64,000 nt of DNA from Paramagnetospirillum magneticum AMB-1 (GTDB lineage: Bacteria > Pseudomonadota > Alphaproteobacteria > Rhodospirillales > Magnetospirillaceae): positions 868,001-932,000 of the forward strand of contig NC_007626.1 of NCBI RefSeq assembly GCF_000009985.1, in the 5' to 3' direction. Shown piece by piece: positions 24,564 through 33,769 of this stretch. The notes beneath the pieces are model-generated. The model searched no databases. It saw only the letters and a list, made by a program, of their open reading frames with translations, and was not told where the DNA came from. The position numbers and the translations under genes were made by a program. Position 1 is the first letter of the stretch. Each line of letters begins with the position of its first letter.

Positions 24564-27409
24564 ATGAGCGTCGATTACAAGAACACCGTCTTCCTGCCCA
24601 AGACCGATTTCCCCATGAAGGGCGAACTGCCCAAGCTGGAGCCCGAGCTTCTGGCCCGCTGGGAGAAGATCGACCTGTTCGGCCGCCTGCGCGCCGCCTC
24701 CAAGGGCCGGGACAAGTTCATCCTTCACGACGGCCCGCCCTACGCCAACGGCAATCTCCACATCGGCCACGCGCTCAACAAGATCCTCAAGGACGTCATC
24801 ACCCGGTCCCAGCAGATGCTGGGCAAGGACGCCGATTACGTCCCCGGCTGGGACTGCCACGGCCTGCCCATCGAGTGGAAGATCGAGGAAAAGTACCGCG
24901 ACGCCGGCAAGGACAAGGACGAGATCGACACCGTCACCTTCCGCGAGGAATGCCGCCAGTTCGCCGCCAAGTGGATCAGTATCCAGAAGGAGGAGTTCAA
25001 GCGCCTGGGCATCACCGGCGACTGGGACCACCCCTACACCACCATGACCAACCACGCCGAATCGGTGATCGCCGCCGAGCTGGGCAAGTTCCTGCTGGAC
25101 GGCTCGCTGTATAAGGGCGCCAAGCCGGTGCTGTGGTCGGTGGTGGAGAAGACCGCCCTGGCCGAGGCCGAGGTGGAGTATCACGACCACACCTCCATCA
25201 CCATCTGGGTGAAGTTCCCGGTGGTGACGGCCAGCGTGCCCGAGATCGAGGGCGCCAAGGTGGTGATCTGGACCACCACGCCTGGACCATGCCGGGCAAC
25301 CGCGCCATCGCCTATGGCGCTGAGTTCGACTATGTGGTGGTCGAGGTGGAAAGCTCGGATTCCGATCTGGCCAAGGTCGGGGAAAGGCTGGTCCTGTGCG
25401 CCGATCTGGCCCCCCAGGTGGCCAAGGACGCCAAGTGCGCCTTCAAGATCCTGCACACCCTGAAGGGCGCCCAACTGGCCGGGACCATCGCCCACCACCC
25501 GCTCAAGTTCCACGCGAACGCGGCGGGCGGCTATGATTTCCCCGTGCCGCTGCTGGCCGGCGGTTTCGTCACCACCGATACCGGCACCGGCTTCGTCCAC
25601 ATCGCGCCGGGCCACGGCGAGGACGACTGGCATCTGGGCAAGGAACACGGCATCGCCATTCCCGACACCGTGCAGCCCGACGGCAAGTACTTCCCCCATG
25701 TGGCGATCTTCGCCGGGATGGACGTGCTGAACCAGGGCAAGAACGGCAAGTACTACTCGCCGGTGGCCAAGCCGGTGATCGAGGCCATGACCTCGGTGGG
25801 CAACCTGCTGGCTTCGGGCAAGGTGGAGCACTCCTATCCCCATTCCTGGCGCTCCAAGGCGCCGCTGATCTTCCGCAACACGCCGCAATGGTTCATCTCC
25901 ATGGAGAGCACCGGGCTGCGGGCCAAGGCGCTGAAGGCCATCGCCGAGACCCGCTTCGTCCCCGACCAGGGCCGCAACCGCATCGGCTCCATGGTGGAGA
26001 ACCGCCCCGACTGGTGCGTGTCGCGCCAGCGCGCCTGGGGCGTGCCCATCACGGTGTTCGTGGACAAGAAGACCGGCCAGCCGCTGCGCGACGCCGCCGT
26101 GATGGCGCGCATCGTCGCGGCCTTCCTGGCCGAGGGCTCGGACGCCTGGTTCACCAGCCCGGCCGAACGCTTCCTGGCGCCGGAGTACAAGGCCGAGGAT
26201 TACGACAAGGTCACCGACATTCTCGACGTGTGGTTCGATTCCGGCTGCACCCATGCCTTCGTGCTGGAGGGCGAGGAATGGCCGCGCCTGTCCTGGCCGG
26301 CGTCGCTGTATCTGGAAGGCTCGGACCAGCATCGCGGCTGGTTCCACTCCTCGCTGCTGGAATCCTGCGGCACACGCGGCCGCGCGCCCTATGACGCGGT
26401 GCTGACCCACGGCTTCGTCCTCGACGAGGACGGCCGCAAGATGAGCAAGTCCCTGGGCAATGTGGTGGCGCCGCAGGAAGTGGTGGGCACCATGGGCGCC
26501 GACATCCTGCGCCTGTGGGTGGTGGGCTCGGATTATTCCGACGATCTGCGCATCGGGCCGGAGATCCTCAAGACCCAGGTGGACATCTATCGCCGCCTGC
26601 GCAACACGCTGCGCTACCTGCTGGGCGCGGTGGACGGCTTTGCCGCGGCGGAAGCGCTGCCGGTGGAGCAGATGCCCGAGCTGGAGCGCTGGGTGCTGCA
26701 TCGCCTGACCGAACTGGACACCCAGTTCCGCGAGGCCTGCAGCGGTTTCCAGTTCCACGGCCTGTTCACCGAGCTGCACAATTTCTGCGCCGTCGATCTG
26801 TCGGCCTTCTACTTCGACATCCGCAAGGACGCGCTGTATTGCGACGCGGCCACCTCGCTTCGTCGCCGGGCGGCGCGCACGGTGTTCGACATCCTGCTCG
26901 ACACCCTGACCAAGTGGCTGGCGCCGTTTCTGTGCTTTACCGCCGAGCAGGCCTGGCTGGCGCGCCATCCGTCCGAGGACGGCTCGGTGCATCTGGAACT
27001 GTTCCCCCAGATTCCGGCGGCGTGGCGCGACGACGCCCTGGCCGCCAAATGGGCCAGGATCCGCGACGTGCGCAAGGTGGTCACCGGCGCCCTGGAGATC
27101 GAGCGGCGGGAAAAGCGCATCGGCTCCAGCTTGCAGGCCAGCCCGCGCCTCACCGTGTCCTCGGAGATCCACGAACTGCTGACCGGCCTGGACATGGCCG
27201 AGATCTGCATCACCTCGGGGATCCGCATCATGGACGGGCTGCCTGTCGAGGGCGAGTTCCAGCTTGCCGAGGTGCCCGGCGTGTCGGTGGCCCCGGCCCC
27301 GGCCGAGGGCGAAAAGTGCCAGCGCTGCTGGAAGGTGCTGCATGACGTGGGACGCGCCGGGCATGAGGGTGTTTGCCCGCGCTGCTCCGACGCCGTCGGG
27401 GCGGTGTAG
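24564..27409 (+). pseudogene. ileS: Isoleucyl-tRNA synthetase gene with an apparent one-base frameshift
   Basis: Class I synthetase charging tRNA-Ile, about 948 residues when read through. Frame 1 covers 24564 to about 25282 with the HIGH motif NGNLHIGHALN. A second frame continues to 27409 with KMSKSLGNV, the anticodon region and a C-terminal zinc motif (CQRCWKV...CPRCSDAV). The frames join at ACCACGCCTGGACC, where the family reads T-T-P-W-T-M and needs CCCTGG. One C seems to be missing at 25281-25282. Everything else is intact and the gene is essential, so a sequencing or assembly error is more likely than real loss unless a second ileS exists. Without correction the product stops at residue 299. 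Confidence 0.9.
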
Positions 27410-27413
27410 GGCG

Positions 27414-27932
27414 ATGCTGCTGTCCAATTCCCTGCCCCGCGGGCTGTCCATCGCCGGCCTGATCATTTTTCTCGACCAGCTCTCCAAGTACTGGGTGGTC
27501 GAGAGGATCATGCGCCCCGAGGGCGTCGACGGAACCCCGTTCTACTCCGCCACCCGCATCGAGCTGCTGCCGTTCTTCGACGTGGTGATGGCCTGGAACC
27601 GCGGCGTCAGCTTCGGCATCGGCAATAACGGCGGCGAGTGGAACGCGCTGATCCTCTCGGCCCTGGCCATGGTGATCTGTGCCGGCATGACCTTCTGGCT
27701 GGCCAAGGCCGAGACCTTCCTGGTCCAGGTCGCTCTGGGCGGAATCATCGGCGGCGCGCTGGGCAATGTCATCGACCGCGCCCGTTTCGGGGCGGTGGCC
27801 GACTTCCTGGACCTGCATGTGGCGGGGTATCACTGGCCCGCCTTCAACGTGGCGGACTCGGCCATTACGGTCGGCGCTGTTTTTCTCGTCGTCGACTCCT
27901 TGTTTGCCGGCCGCGATTCGTCTAAGAATTAG
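27414..27932 (+). CDS. lspA: Lipoprotein signal peptidase (signal peptidase II)
   Basis: 172-residue inner-membrane aspartyl protease that removes prolipoprotein signal peptides. Four hydrophobic helices are visible. The catalytic aspartates are Asp121 in GNVIDRARFG and Asp148 in FNVADSAI. It follows ileS by four bases and precedes a lipoprotein gene, the usual order. Confidence 0.95.
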   Translation: MLLSNSLPRGLSIAGLIIFLDQLSKYWVVERIMRPEGVDGTPFYSATRIELLPFFDVVMAWNRGVSFGIGNNGGEWNALILSALAMVICAGMTFWLAKAETFLVQVALGGIIGGALGNVIDRARFGAVADFLDLHVAGYHWPAFNVADSAITVGAVFLVVDSLFAGRDSSKN

Positions 27933-27936
27933 GGCC

Positions 27937-28524
27937 ATGAAGACCGATCGCCCCACCGTCCGCCTGTCCACCGCCCGCCTGATGGCTTTGGCCACTCTGC
28001 TGGCGCCGGTGGTGTTGTCCGCCTGCACCGACGTCAAGCGCTCGCTTGGCTATGAAAAGCAGCCGCCGGACGAGTTCCAGGTGGTGCAGCGCGCCCCTCT
28101 GGCCATGCCGCCGGAATTCTCGCTGCGTCCGCCGCAGCCCGGCGCCGTCCGGCCCCAGGAAGGCGTGACCCGCGATCAGGCCCGTCAGATTCTGGTGGGG
28201 GGGCGCACCGCCACTCCCATTTCCACCGAGGGGCGCACCGCCGGCGACATCTCCCTGATGAAGCGGATCGGCGCCGATTCCATCCAGCCGGAGATCCGCG
28301 TGCTGGTGAACAAGGAATCCCAGGCCCTGGCCGATGCGGACAAGAGCTTCCAGGACCGCATCATGTTCTGGCGCAAGGCGGAGCCGCCGGGTGCCGCCGT
28401 GGATGCCTCCAAGGAGACACAGCGTCTGCGCGAGAATCAGGCGCTGGGCAAGTCCCTCTCCGATGGCGAGACCCCTCAGGTCCAGCGTCGCAAGCGCGCC
28501 TGGCTTGAAGGTATCTTCAACTAA
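27937..28524 (+). CDS. Lipoprotein of the DUF3035 type
   Basis: 195 residues with a lipoprotein signal ending VVLSAC (Cys near position 30). The mature part has the conserved PPDEFQVVQRAPLAMPPEFSL block seen in DUF3035 proteins of alphaproteobacteria, which are regularly encoded between lspA and the M16 peptidases. It is an envelope protein with no proven function. The ATG is four bases after the lspA stop. Confidence 0.8.
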   Translation: MKTDRPTVRLSTARLMALATLLAPVVLSACTDVKRSLGYEKQPPDEFQVVQRAPLAMPPEFSLRPPQPGAVRPQEGVTRDQARQILVGGRTATPISTEGRTAGDISLMKRIGADSIQPEIRVLVNKESQALADADKSFQDRIMFWRKAEPPGAAVDASKETQRLRENQALGKSLSDGETPQVQRRKRAWLEGIFN

Positions 28525-28557
28525 TCTGGCTTTGCCTTGATCCCGCCATGATGTGCG

Positions 28558-28574
28558 CGCAGCCTTCGGCTGCG
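28558..28574. terminator. Hairpin between lipoprotein and M16 peptidase genes
   Basis: CGCAGCC-TTC-GGCTGCG is a 7-bp stem with a three-base loop. No T-run follows, so it may be an attenuating or mRNA-stabilising hairpin instead of a full terminator. Confidence 0.4.
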
Positions 28575-28603
28575 TGTCGCGATGACTCTTGTCTGGAGGT
28601 AGG

Positions 28604-30001
28604 ATGACCGCCCCCCGTCTGTGCGCCGTATTGCTCGGCCTGTTTGCCGTCCTGGCATCTCCCGTCCGGGCCGGAGTGTTCGACCCGGCGACCTTCACCC
28701 TGGCCAACGGCATGCAGGTGGTGGTGATCTCCAACCACCGGGTGCCCATCGTCAGCCACATGGTCTGGTACAAGGTGGGGGCCGCGGACGAGGAGCCGGG
28801 CAAGAGCGGTCTGGCCCATCTGCTGGAACACCTGATGTTCAAGGGCACGCCCAGCGTTCCCCCCGGCGAGTTCTCCAAGATCGTGGCGCGCAACGGCGGC
28901 CGCGACAACGCCTTCACCTCGTCGGACTACACCGGCTATTACCAGAACGTGGCGGTGGACAAGCTGGAACTGGTGATGCGCATGGAGGCCGACCGCATGC
29001 GCAATCTGGTGCTGGACGAGGCCAATTTCCGCACCGAGCGGGACGTGGTGCTGGAAGAGCGCCGCTCGCGCACCGACAACAATCCGTCCGCCCTGCTGAA
29101 CGAACAGATGGAAGCGGCGCTGTATCTCAACTCGCCCTATCATCGCCCCATCATCGGCTGGCCCGACGAGATCGCCGCCCTGACCCTGGACGACGCCCTG
29201 GCCTTCTATCGCCGCTGGTACGCGCCCAACAACGCCATCCTGGTGGTGGCCGGCGACGTGACGCCTGATCAGGTGCGTCCCCTGGCCGAGAAGTATTACG
29301 GCACCATCGCCCGCGCCGACACGCCGCCGCGCGCCCGCACGGCCGAGCCGCCCCACCGGGCCGAGCGCCGCGTCACCCTGAAGGACGGACGGGTGGCCCA
29401 GCCCTCCTGGAGCCGGCTCTACCTCGCCCCCAGCCTGGGCGAGGGGGCGCGGGAGCTGGCCTATCCCCTGGAGGTCCTGGCCGACCTGATGGGCGAGGGC
29501 GCCACCTCGCGGCTGTACCGCAGTCTGGTGGTGGAGAAGGGCGTCGCCGCCGCCATCAGCGCCTCCTACGATCCGGTCGCTGTGGGGCAGACCACTTTCC
29601 GGCTGGCGGCCATGCCCAATCCCGGCATTGCCTTGGACAAGCTGGAGGCCGTGATCGAGCAGGAGCTGGCCCGCATCGTCAAGGACGGCTTCTCGGCCGA
29701 GGAGGTGGAGCGCGCCAAGACCCGGTTGCGGGCCGGTGCCGCCTATGGCCGTGATTCGCTGCATACCGGAGCCCAGACCCTGGGCCAGGCCCTGGCCTCG
29801 GGCGTTTCCGTCGAGGAGGTGGAGGCCTGGCCCGAACACATCATGGCGGTGACGCCCGAGCAGGTGGCCAAGGCCGCCGCCGCTTTGTTCAAGCCCACCG
29901 CCTCGGTGACCGGCCTGCTGCTGCCCGATCCCTCCGCCGGGCCGGCGGTCCGCCGCGCCGTGATGCCCCTGCCGGGCTCCGCCACCAAGGGAGTGCACTG
30001 A
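28604..30001 (+). CDS. M16 zinc peptidase, active subunit
   Basis: 465-residue periplasmic insulinase-family peptidase with a signal peptide (MTAPRLCAVLLGLFAVLASP). The inverted zinc motif HLLEH (His72, Glu75, His76) in LAHLLEHLMFKGT is intact, with the third ligand expected in ERDVVLEERRSR. GGAGGT four bases upstream of the ATG supports the start. It is followed one base later by a second M16 gene lacking the zinc motif. This is the usual arrangement of heterodimeric M16B peptidases. Confidence 0.9.
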   Translation: MTAPRLCAVLLGLFAVLASPVRAGVFDPATFTLANGMQVVVISNHRVPIVSHMVWYKVGAADEEPGKSGLAHLLEHLMFKGTPSVPPGEFSKIVARNGGRDNAFTSSDYTGYYQNVAVDKLELVMRMEADRMRNLVLDEANFRTERDVVLEERRSRTDNNPSALLNEQMEAALYLNSPYHRPIIGWPDEIAALTLDDALAFYRRWYAPNNAILVVAGDVTPDQVRPLAEKYYGTIARADTPPRARTAEPPHRAERRVTLKDGRVAQPSWSRLYLAPSLGEGARELAYPLEVLADLMGEGATSRLYRSLVVEKGVAAAISASYDPVAVGQTTFRLAAMPNPGIALDKLEAVIEQELARIVKDGFSAEEVERAKTRLRAGAAYGRDSLHTGAQTLGQALASGVSVEEVEAWPEHIMAVTPEQVAKAAAALFKPTASVTGLLLPDPSAGPAVRRAVMPLPGSATKGVH

Positions 30002-30002
30002 C

Positions 30003-31415
30003 ATGCCGACAGCCATTGTCATCCCGAGCGTAAGCGAGGGATCTCCGCTCGGCACGATGACGTCGGATCGGAACAGCCGTTCCAGACTGGGATTCCTCCT
30101 CCCGAAGGTCGTCGGAATGACAGCCCGGATTGTCGGATTTGCCGCCCTGCTGCTGGCCAGTCTTCCCGCCGGGGCCGTCACCGTGGAAAAGGTGACCAGC
30201 GCCAAGGGCATCGAAGCCTGGCTGGTCCAGGACCATGCCAACCCCATCATCGCCATGGAAATCGCCTTCAAGGGCGGGGCCGCCCACGACCCGGCCGCCA
30301 AATCGGGGCTGGCCGGCATGATGGCCGCCCTGCTGGACGAGGGCGCCGGTCCCCATGATTCCCAGGCCTTCCAGCAGATTCTCGAGGACAAGGTCATCAC
30401 GCTGGGCTTCAACGCCGGGCGCGACAGCTTCGCCGGGCACCTCAAGACCCTGTCGGAGAACAGGGACACCGCCTTCGAGCTGTTCCGCCTGTCGCTTGTC
30501 CAGCCGCGCTTCGACAAGGAGCCGGTGGAGCGCATCCGCGGCCAATTGCTGGCCGGATTGATGCGCGAAAGCCAGGATTCCGGCGCCCAGGCCTCCCGCG
30601 CCCTGTTCGAGGCGGCTTTCGCCGGCCACGCCTATGCCCGCTCGCCGCGCGGCACCGTCGAAACGGTCAAGACCATCCAGGTGGCCGACTTGCGGGCCTT
30701 CGCCAAGGGGCAACTGACCCGCGACCGGCTGGTGGTGGGCGTGGTGGGCGACATCACGCCGCAGGAACTGGCGCGGCGCCTGGACGAGGTGTTCGGCGCC
30801 CTGCCGGCCACCGGCCCGCTGGGAGACATTCCCGAGGTGGTGGCCCATCTCCCGGCCGGGCTGGTGGTGATTCCCAAGGACAATCCCCAGACCACCGCCC
30901 TGTTCGCCCTGCCGGGCCTGCGCCGCGACGATCCCGACTGGTACGCCGCCTATGTGGTGAACTACATCCTGGGCGGCGGCGGCTTTTCGTCGCGCCTGAC
31001 CGAGGAGGTGCGGGAAAAGCGCGGCCTGGCCTATTCCGTCACCTCCTATCTGTCGCCCTATGCTCATTCGGGACTGATCGTCGGCTCGGTGGCCACCGAG
31101 AACTCGCGCTTCGCCGAATCGGTCCGTCTGATCAAGGAGGAGTTCCGCCGCATGCGCGACGAGGGGCCAAGCGAGACGGAACTGGCCGACGCCAAGACCT
31201 ATCTCAACGGCTCGTTCCCGCTGTCGCAGGATTCCACCACCGCCATCGCCACTCTGCTGGTGCAGATGCAGGTGGACCGGCTGGGCATCGACTTCCTCGA
31301 CCGGCGGGCTTCGGTGATCGGGGCGGTGAGCCTGGGCGACGCGCGCCGCGCCGCCAAGCGGTTGCTTGACGCCGACGCCCTGTCCTTCGTGGCGGTGGGA
31401 AAGCCGGCCCGGTAG
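30003..31415 (+). CDS. M16 peptidase family, non-catalytic subunit; palindromic repeat at the N-terminus
   Basis: Core of 433 residues from ATG 30117 with signal peptide MTARIVGFAALLLASLPAGA. The HxxEH motif is replaced by GLAGMMAALLDEG, so it binds no zinc. The substrate-binding region EKRGLAYSVTSYLSPY is kept, as in non-catalytic partners of M16B heterodimers. ATG 30003, with GGGAG eight bases upstream, is in frame and adds 38 codons that consist almost wholly of dispersed repeat copy 4. Either the repeat entered the gene behind its original start, or the repeat supplies the new start at 30117. Confidence 0.85.
   Translation: MPTAIVIPSVSEGSPLGTMTSDRNSRSRLGFLLPKVVGMTARIVGFAALLLASLPAGAVTVEKVTSAKGIEAWLVQDHANPIIAMEIAFKGGAAHDPAAKSGLAGMMAALLDEGAGPHDSQAFQQILEDKVITLGFNAGRDSFAGHLKTLSENRDTAFELFRLSLVQPRFDKEPVERIRGQLLAGLMRESQDSGAQASRALFEAAFAGHAYARSPRGTVETVKTIQVADLRAFAKGQLTRDRLVVGVVGDITPQELARRLDEVFGALPATGPLGDIPEVVAHLPAGLVVIPKDNPQTTALFALPGLRRDDPDWYAAYVVNYILGGGGFSSRLTEEVREKRGLAYSVTSYLSPYAHSGLIVGSVATENSRFAESVRLIKEEFRRMRDEGPSETELADAKTYLNGSFPLSQDSTTAIATLLVQMQVDRLGIDFLDRRASVIGAVSLGDARRAAKRLLDADALSFVAVGKPAR
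30018..30121. repeat. Dispersed palindromic repeat, copy 4 (at or inside a gene start)
   Basis: Begins GTCATCCCGAGCGTAAGCGA and ends GTCGTCGGAATGAC. It has no stop codon in the frame of the downstream peptidase, so it can be read through as 38 residues, and its last bases contain the ATG at 30117. Confidence 0.8.
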
Positions 31416-31426
31416 GGGAAGAAAGG

Positions 31427-31449
31427 GAAGCGGGCGTGATGCCCGCTTC
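31427..31449. terminator. Bidirectional terminator between M16 and phaR genes
   Basis: GAAGCGGGC-GTGAT-GCCCGCTTC is a perfect 9-bp stem between convergent genes. Pyrimidine-rich sequence follows on both strands. Confidence 0.6.
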
Positions 31450-31452
31450 GCC

Positions 31453-32016
31453 CTATTTCTTCTTGGTCAGCTGGTCGATCTGCTTTTGCAGGGCCGAGAC
31501 GCTGGCCTGCAGATCCTCGACCTTGGGCGAGGAGCCGTCGGCGCCCTGGGGATAGAAGGGCGAGAACATCTTCATGGCGCTTTCCATGAAGGCCATGTTC
31601 TTCTTGCCCATCTCCTCGAACGGGCCGAAGGGGAACATCCCTTCCAAGGCGTTGCGCATATAGTCGCGCATCTGCGCCTCGTTATGGGAGAAGGCCTGCA
31701 TGGAATATTCCAGGTAGCGCGGCACCAGCCCGCCCAGGGAATCGCCGTAAAAGCCAATCAGCTGGCGCAGGAAGCTGATGGGCAGCAGGTTCTGGCCGCC
31801 CTTGGACTCTTCCTCGACGATGATCTGGGTCAGAACCGAGCGGGTGATATCCTCGCCCGTCTTGGCGTCGTAGACCACGAAATCGTCGCCATCCTTCACC
31901 ATCTGTGACAGATGGTCCAGGGTGACGTAGCTGCTGGTCGCCGTGTTGTACAGGCGGCGGTTGGCATACTTCTTGATCGTGATCGGGGCCTTGGCGGAGG
32001 TCTGGGACTCTGACAT
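31453..32016 (-). CDS. phaR: Polyhydroxyalkanoate synthesis repressor PhaR
   Basis: 187 residues. The N-terminal DNA-binding domain ITIKKYANRRLYNTATSSYV is the PhaR signature. The PHB-accumulation regulator domain (ISFLRQLIGFYGDSL...YLEYSMQAF) follows, then a coiled-coil tail (VEDLQASVSALQKQIDQLTK). PhaR represses phasin and synthase genes and is released when it binds nascent PHB granules. It diverges from the PhaE-like/PHA-synthase-like genes. The 5' region has CTGC-ATT-GCA, close to the PhaR recognition sequence. Confidence 0.93.
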   Translation of the reverse strand: MSESQTSAKAPITIKKYANRRLYNTATSSYVTLDHLSQMVKDGDDFVVYDAKTGEDITRSVLTQIIVEEESKGGQNLLPISFLRQLIGFYGDSLGGLVPRYLEYSMQAFSHNEAQMRDYMRNALEGMFPFGPFEEMGKKNMAFMESAMKMFSPFYPQGADGSSPKVEDLQASVSALQKQIDQLTKKK

Positions 32017-32058
32017 CTGCTGTTTGTCTCGATTCTATCCGGAGGGCGGCATTGCCCG

Positions 32059-32069
32059 CTGCATTGCAC
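32059..32069. promoter_or_regulatory. Candidate PhaR operator upstream of phaR
   Basis: CTGCATTGCAC fits CTGC-N3-GCAG, the site reported for PhaR of related alphaproteobacteria, except for the last base. It is 43 bases upstream of the phaR start, where an autoregulatory operator would lie. Confidence 0.4.
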
Positions 32070-32182
32070 CAATAGTAACAGAATTTTACGTGGCGCGTCG
32101 ATTGGCAACAATTTTCTTGCGCCGCCATGAAATCGCCCCCACCCGTATGGTCAAGGAAGGGAGGCTGGGCTATGATCCGGCC

Positions 32183-32596
32183 ATGTCCGATGCGCCCCCT
32201 GATTTCAAGGCGCTCGCGCGCCGCTATCTCGACCTGTGGCAGGAGCAGGTGGCGGCCGTGGCCGCCGACCCCGCCCTCGCCGAGGCTGTCGCCCGCGGCG
32301 TCGCCATGATGACGCAAAGTGCCGCCGCGGTGGCCCAGGCCACCGGGCTGAAGGTGAACCAACCCGATGGTGGACCGAAAGCGGAAAACACGTCCCAGCA
32401 GCCCGGCGGTCCGGACGGGGCCGCGTCCCCTGGCGCTGCACCTCATGACCCACGCCTCGACCCTGACGAGCTCGCGCGCCGCGTTACCGCACTTGAAGGA
32501 CGGATCGCTCGGCTGGAAGCCGCCCTTGGCGGAGGCGGGGCGGACCCTGGCGCAAAGCCTCGACGCGGCCGGACCCGACGCTTGGACTCGGCTTGA
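32183..32596 (+). CDS. PhaE/phasin-like small protein overlapping the PHA-synthase-like gene
   Basis: 137 residues. The N-terminus (DFKALARRYLDLWQEQVAAV) is an amphipathic helical region similar to PhaE or phasin-like partners of PHA synthases. A Pro/Gly/Ala-rich linker follows, then a predicted coiled coil (LARRVTALEGRIARLEAALG), like the C-terminal coiled coil of PHA granule proteins. The last 230 bases overlap the next gene in another frame. Assignment rests on layout and position between phaR and a PHA-synthase-like gene; I could not identify a family for certain. Confidence 0.6.
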   Translation: MSDAPPDFKALARRYLDLWQEQVAAVAADPALAEAVARGVAMMTQSAAAVAQATGLKVNQPDGGPKAENTSQQPGGPDGAASPGAAPHDPRLDPDELARRVTALEGRIARLEAALGGGGADPGAKPRRGRTRRLDSA

Positions 32597-33632
32597 CGAG
32601 GCCATCGCCGCCGAGGCCGTCCGCCGTCACGACGCCTTTCTCGACGGCATAGAGGCCTATCGCCACCATCCCTATCGGCGGGATCTGCCGCCGGCCCCCG
32701 AGGCCTGGCGCCAGGGCACCACCTCGCTGCGGGATTACCGCCAGCCCGAAAGCGACGATGCCCGCCCGGTGCTGGTGATCCCCTCGCTGATCAACCGCGC
32801 CTATATCCTCGACCTCAGCGAAAAGCGCAGCCTGATGCGCTATCTCGCCGCCAAGGGATTGGCGCCGTTCCTGGTGGATTGGGATGCGCCGGGCGAGGCG
32901 GAGAAGAGCTTCACCCTGACCGATTACATCGCCGGACGGCTGGAGGCGGCGCTGGACGAGGTGGTGCGCCTGACCGGGCATCGGCCGGCGGTGGTGGGCT
33001 ATTGCATGGGCGGGCTGTTGGCCCTGGCCCTGGCCCAGCGCCGCCCCGACGCGGTCTCGGCGCTGGTGCTGCTGGCCACGCCTTACGACTTCGTCACCGG
33101 GCGCGAGGCCAACGCCGTCCTGATGAAGGCCCTGGCCCAGCCCATGGGCGGGCTGATCGACGGGGTGGGGGAGGTGCCGGTGGACATGCTCCAGGCCATG
33201 TTCGCCGGGCTGGACCCCGGCCTCGCCGCCCGCAAGTTCATGGCTTTTGCCCGCTTGAAGCGCAGAAGCGCCCGGGCGCGGGACTTCGTCGCCCTGGAGG
33301 ATTGGGCCAATGACGGTGTTCCGCTGGCCGGGCCGGTGGCGCGGGAATGCCTGTTCGGCTGGTATGGGGAAAATGATCCCGTCGAGGGGCGCTGGTGTAT
33401 CGAAGGCAGGCCTGTCAACCCCGGCGAGGTTACAGTTCCCACCCTGGTCATGATCCCTCAGCGCGACAGGATTGTGCCGCCCGTATCCGCTTTACCATTG
33501 TGGGAACGCATCCCAAGTGCCAAGCTGATGAGGCTGTCCGGCGGGCATGTGGGCATGCTGACCGGACCGCGCGCCAAGACCGAGGTTTATGGCCCGCTCA
33601 TGCGTTGGCTGCACCGCAGGGCAGGCACTTAG
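32367..33632 (+). CDS. PHA synthase-like alpha/beta hydrolase
   Basis: 421 residues of the PHA-synthase/poly(3-hydroxyalkanoate) synthetase family (COG3243), shorter than class I PhaC (about 590). The triad is intact: Cys213 in VVGYCMGGLLAL, Asp367 in MIPQRDRIVPP and His394 in SGGHVGML. The Cys nucleophile instead of Ser is typical of synthases. Conserved features upstream, such as RPLALHL and SSRAALPHLKDGSLGW, support a start near 32367 and therefore a long overlap with the PhaE-like gene. It lies directly before phaA-phaB. A full-length phaC may exist elsewhere. Confidence 0.82.
   Translation: MVDRKRKTRPSSPAVRTGPRPLALHLMTHASTLTSSRAALPHLKDGSLGWKPPLAEAGRTLAQSLDAAGPDAWTRLDEAIAAEAVRRHDAFLDGIEAYRHHPYRRDLPPAPEAWRQGTTSLRDYRQPESDDARPVLVIPSLINRAYILDLSEKRSLMRYLAAKGLAPFLVDWDAPGEAEKSFTLTDYIAGRLEAALDEVVRLTGHRPAVVGYCMGGLLALALAQRRPDAVSALVLLATPYDFVTGREANAVLMKALAQPMGGLIDGVGEVPVDMLQAMFAGLDPGLAARKFMAFARLKRRSARARDFVALEDWANDGVPLAGPVARECLFGWYGENDPVEGRWCIEGRPVNPGEVTVPTLVMIPQRDRIVPPVSALPLWERIPSAKLMRLSGGHVGMLTGPRAKTEVYGPLMRWLHRRAGT
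33609..33619. promoter_or_regulatory. Candidate PhaR site ahead of phaA
   Basis: CTGC-ACC-GCAG is an exact CTGC-N3-GCAG match at the end of the synthase-like gene, 18 bases before the predicted phaA -35 box. Confidence 0.35.
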
Positions 33633-33637
33633 AACGG

Positions 33638-33666
33638 TTGCAGAAGGGGTAAGCGAAGCGTTATGA
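33638..33666 (+). promoter_or_regulatory. Possible phaA promoter
   Basis: TTGCAG, a 17-base spacer and TTATGA form a plausible sigma-70 promoter about 100 bases upstream of phaA. This is a pattern match only. Confidence 0.35.
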
Positions 33667-33769
33667 CATCTGGGGGAGACATCTTTCTGGAACAACGCCA
33701 GAAAGTGCGCCTTCCCCACGTGGTCCCGCCCCTTGCGGCCTTATAACCACCCGAGGAGACAACAAGCTC

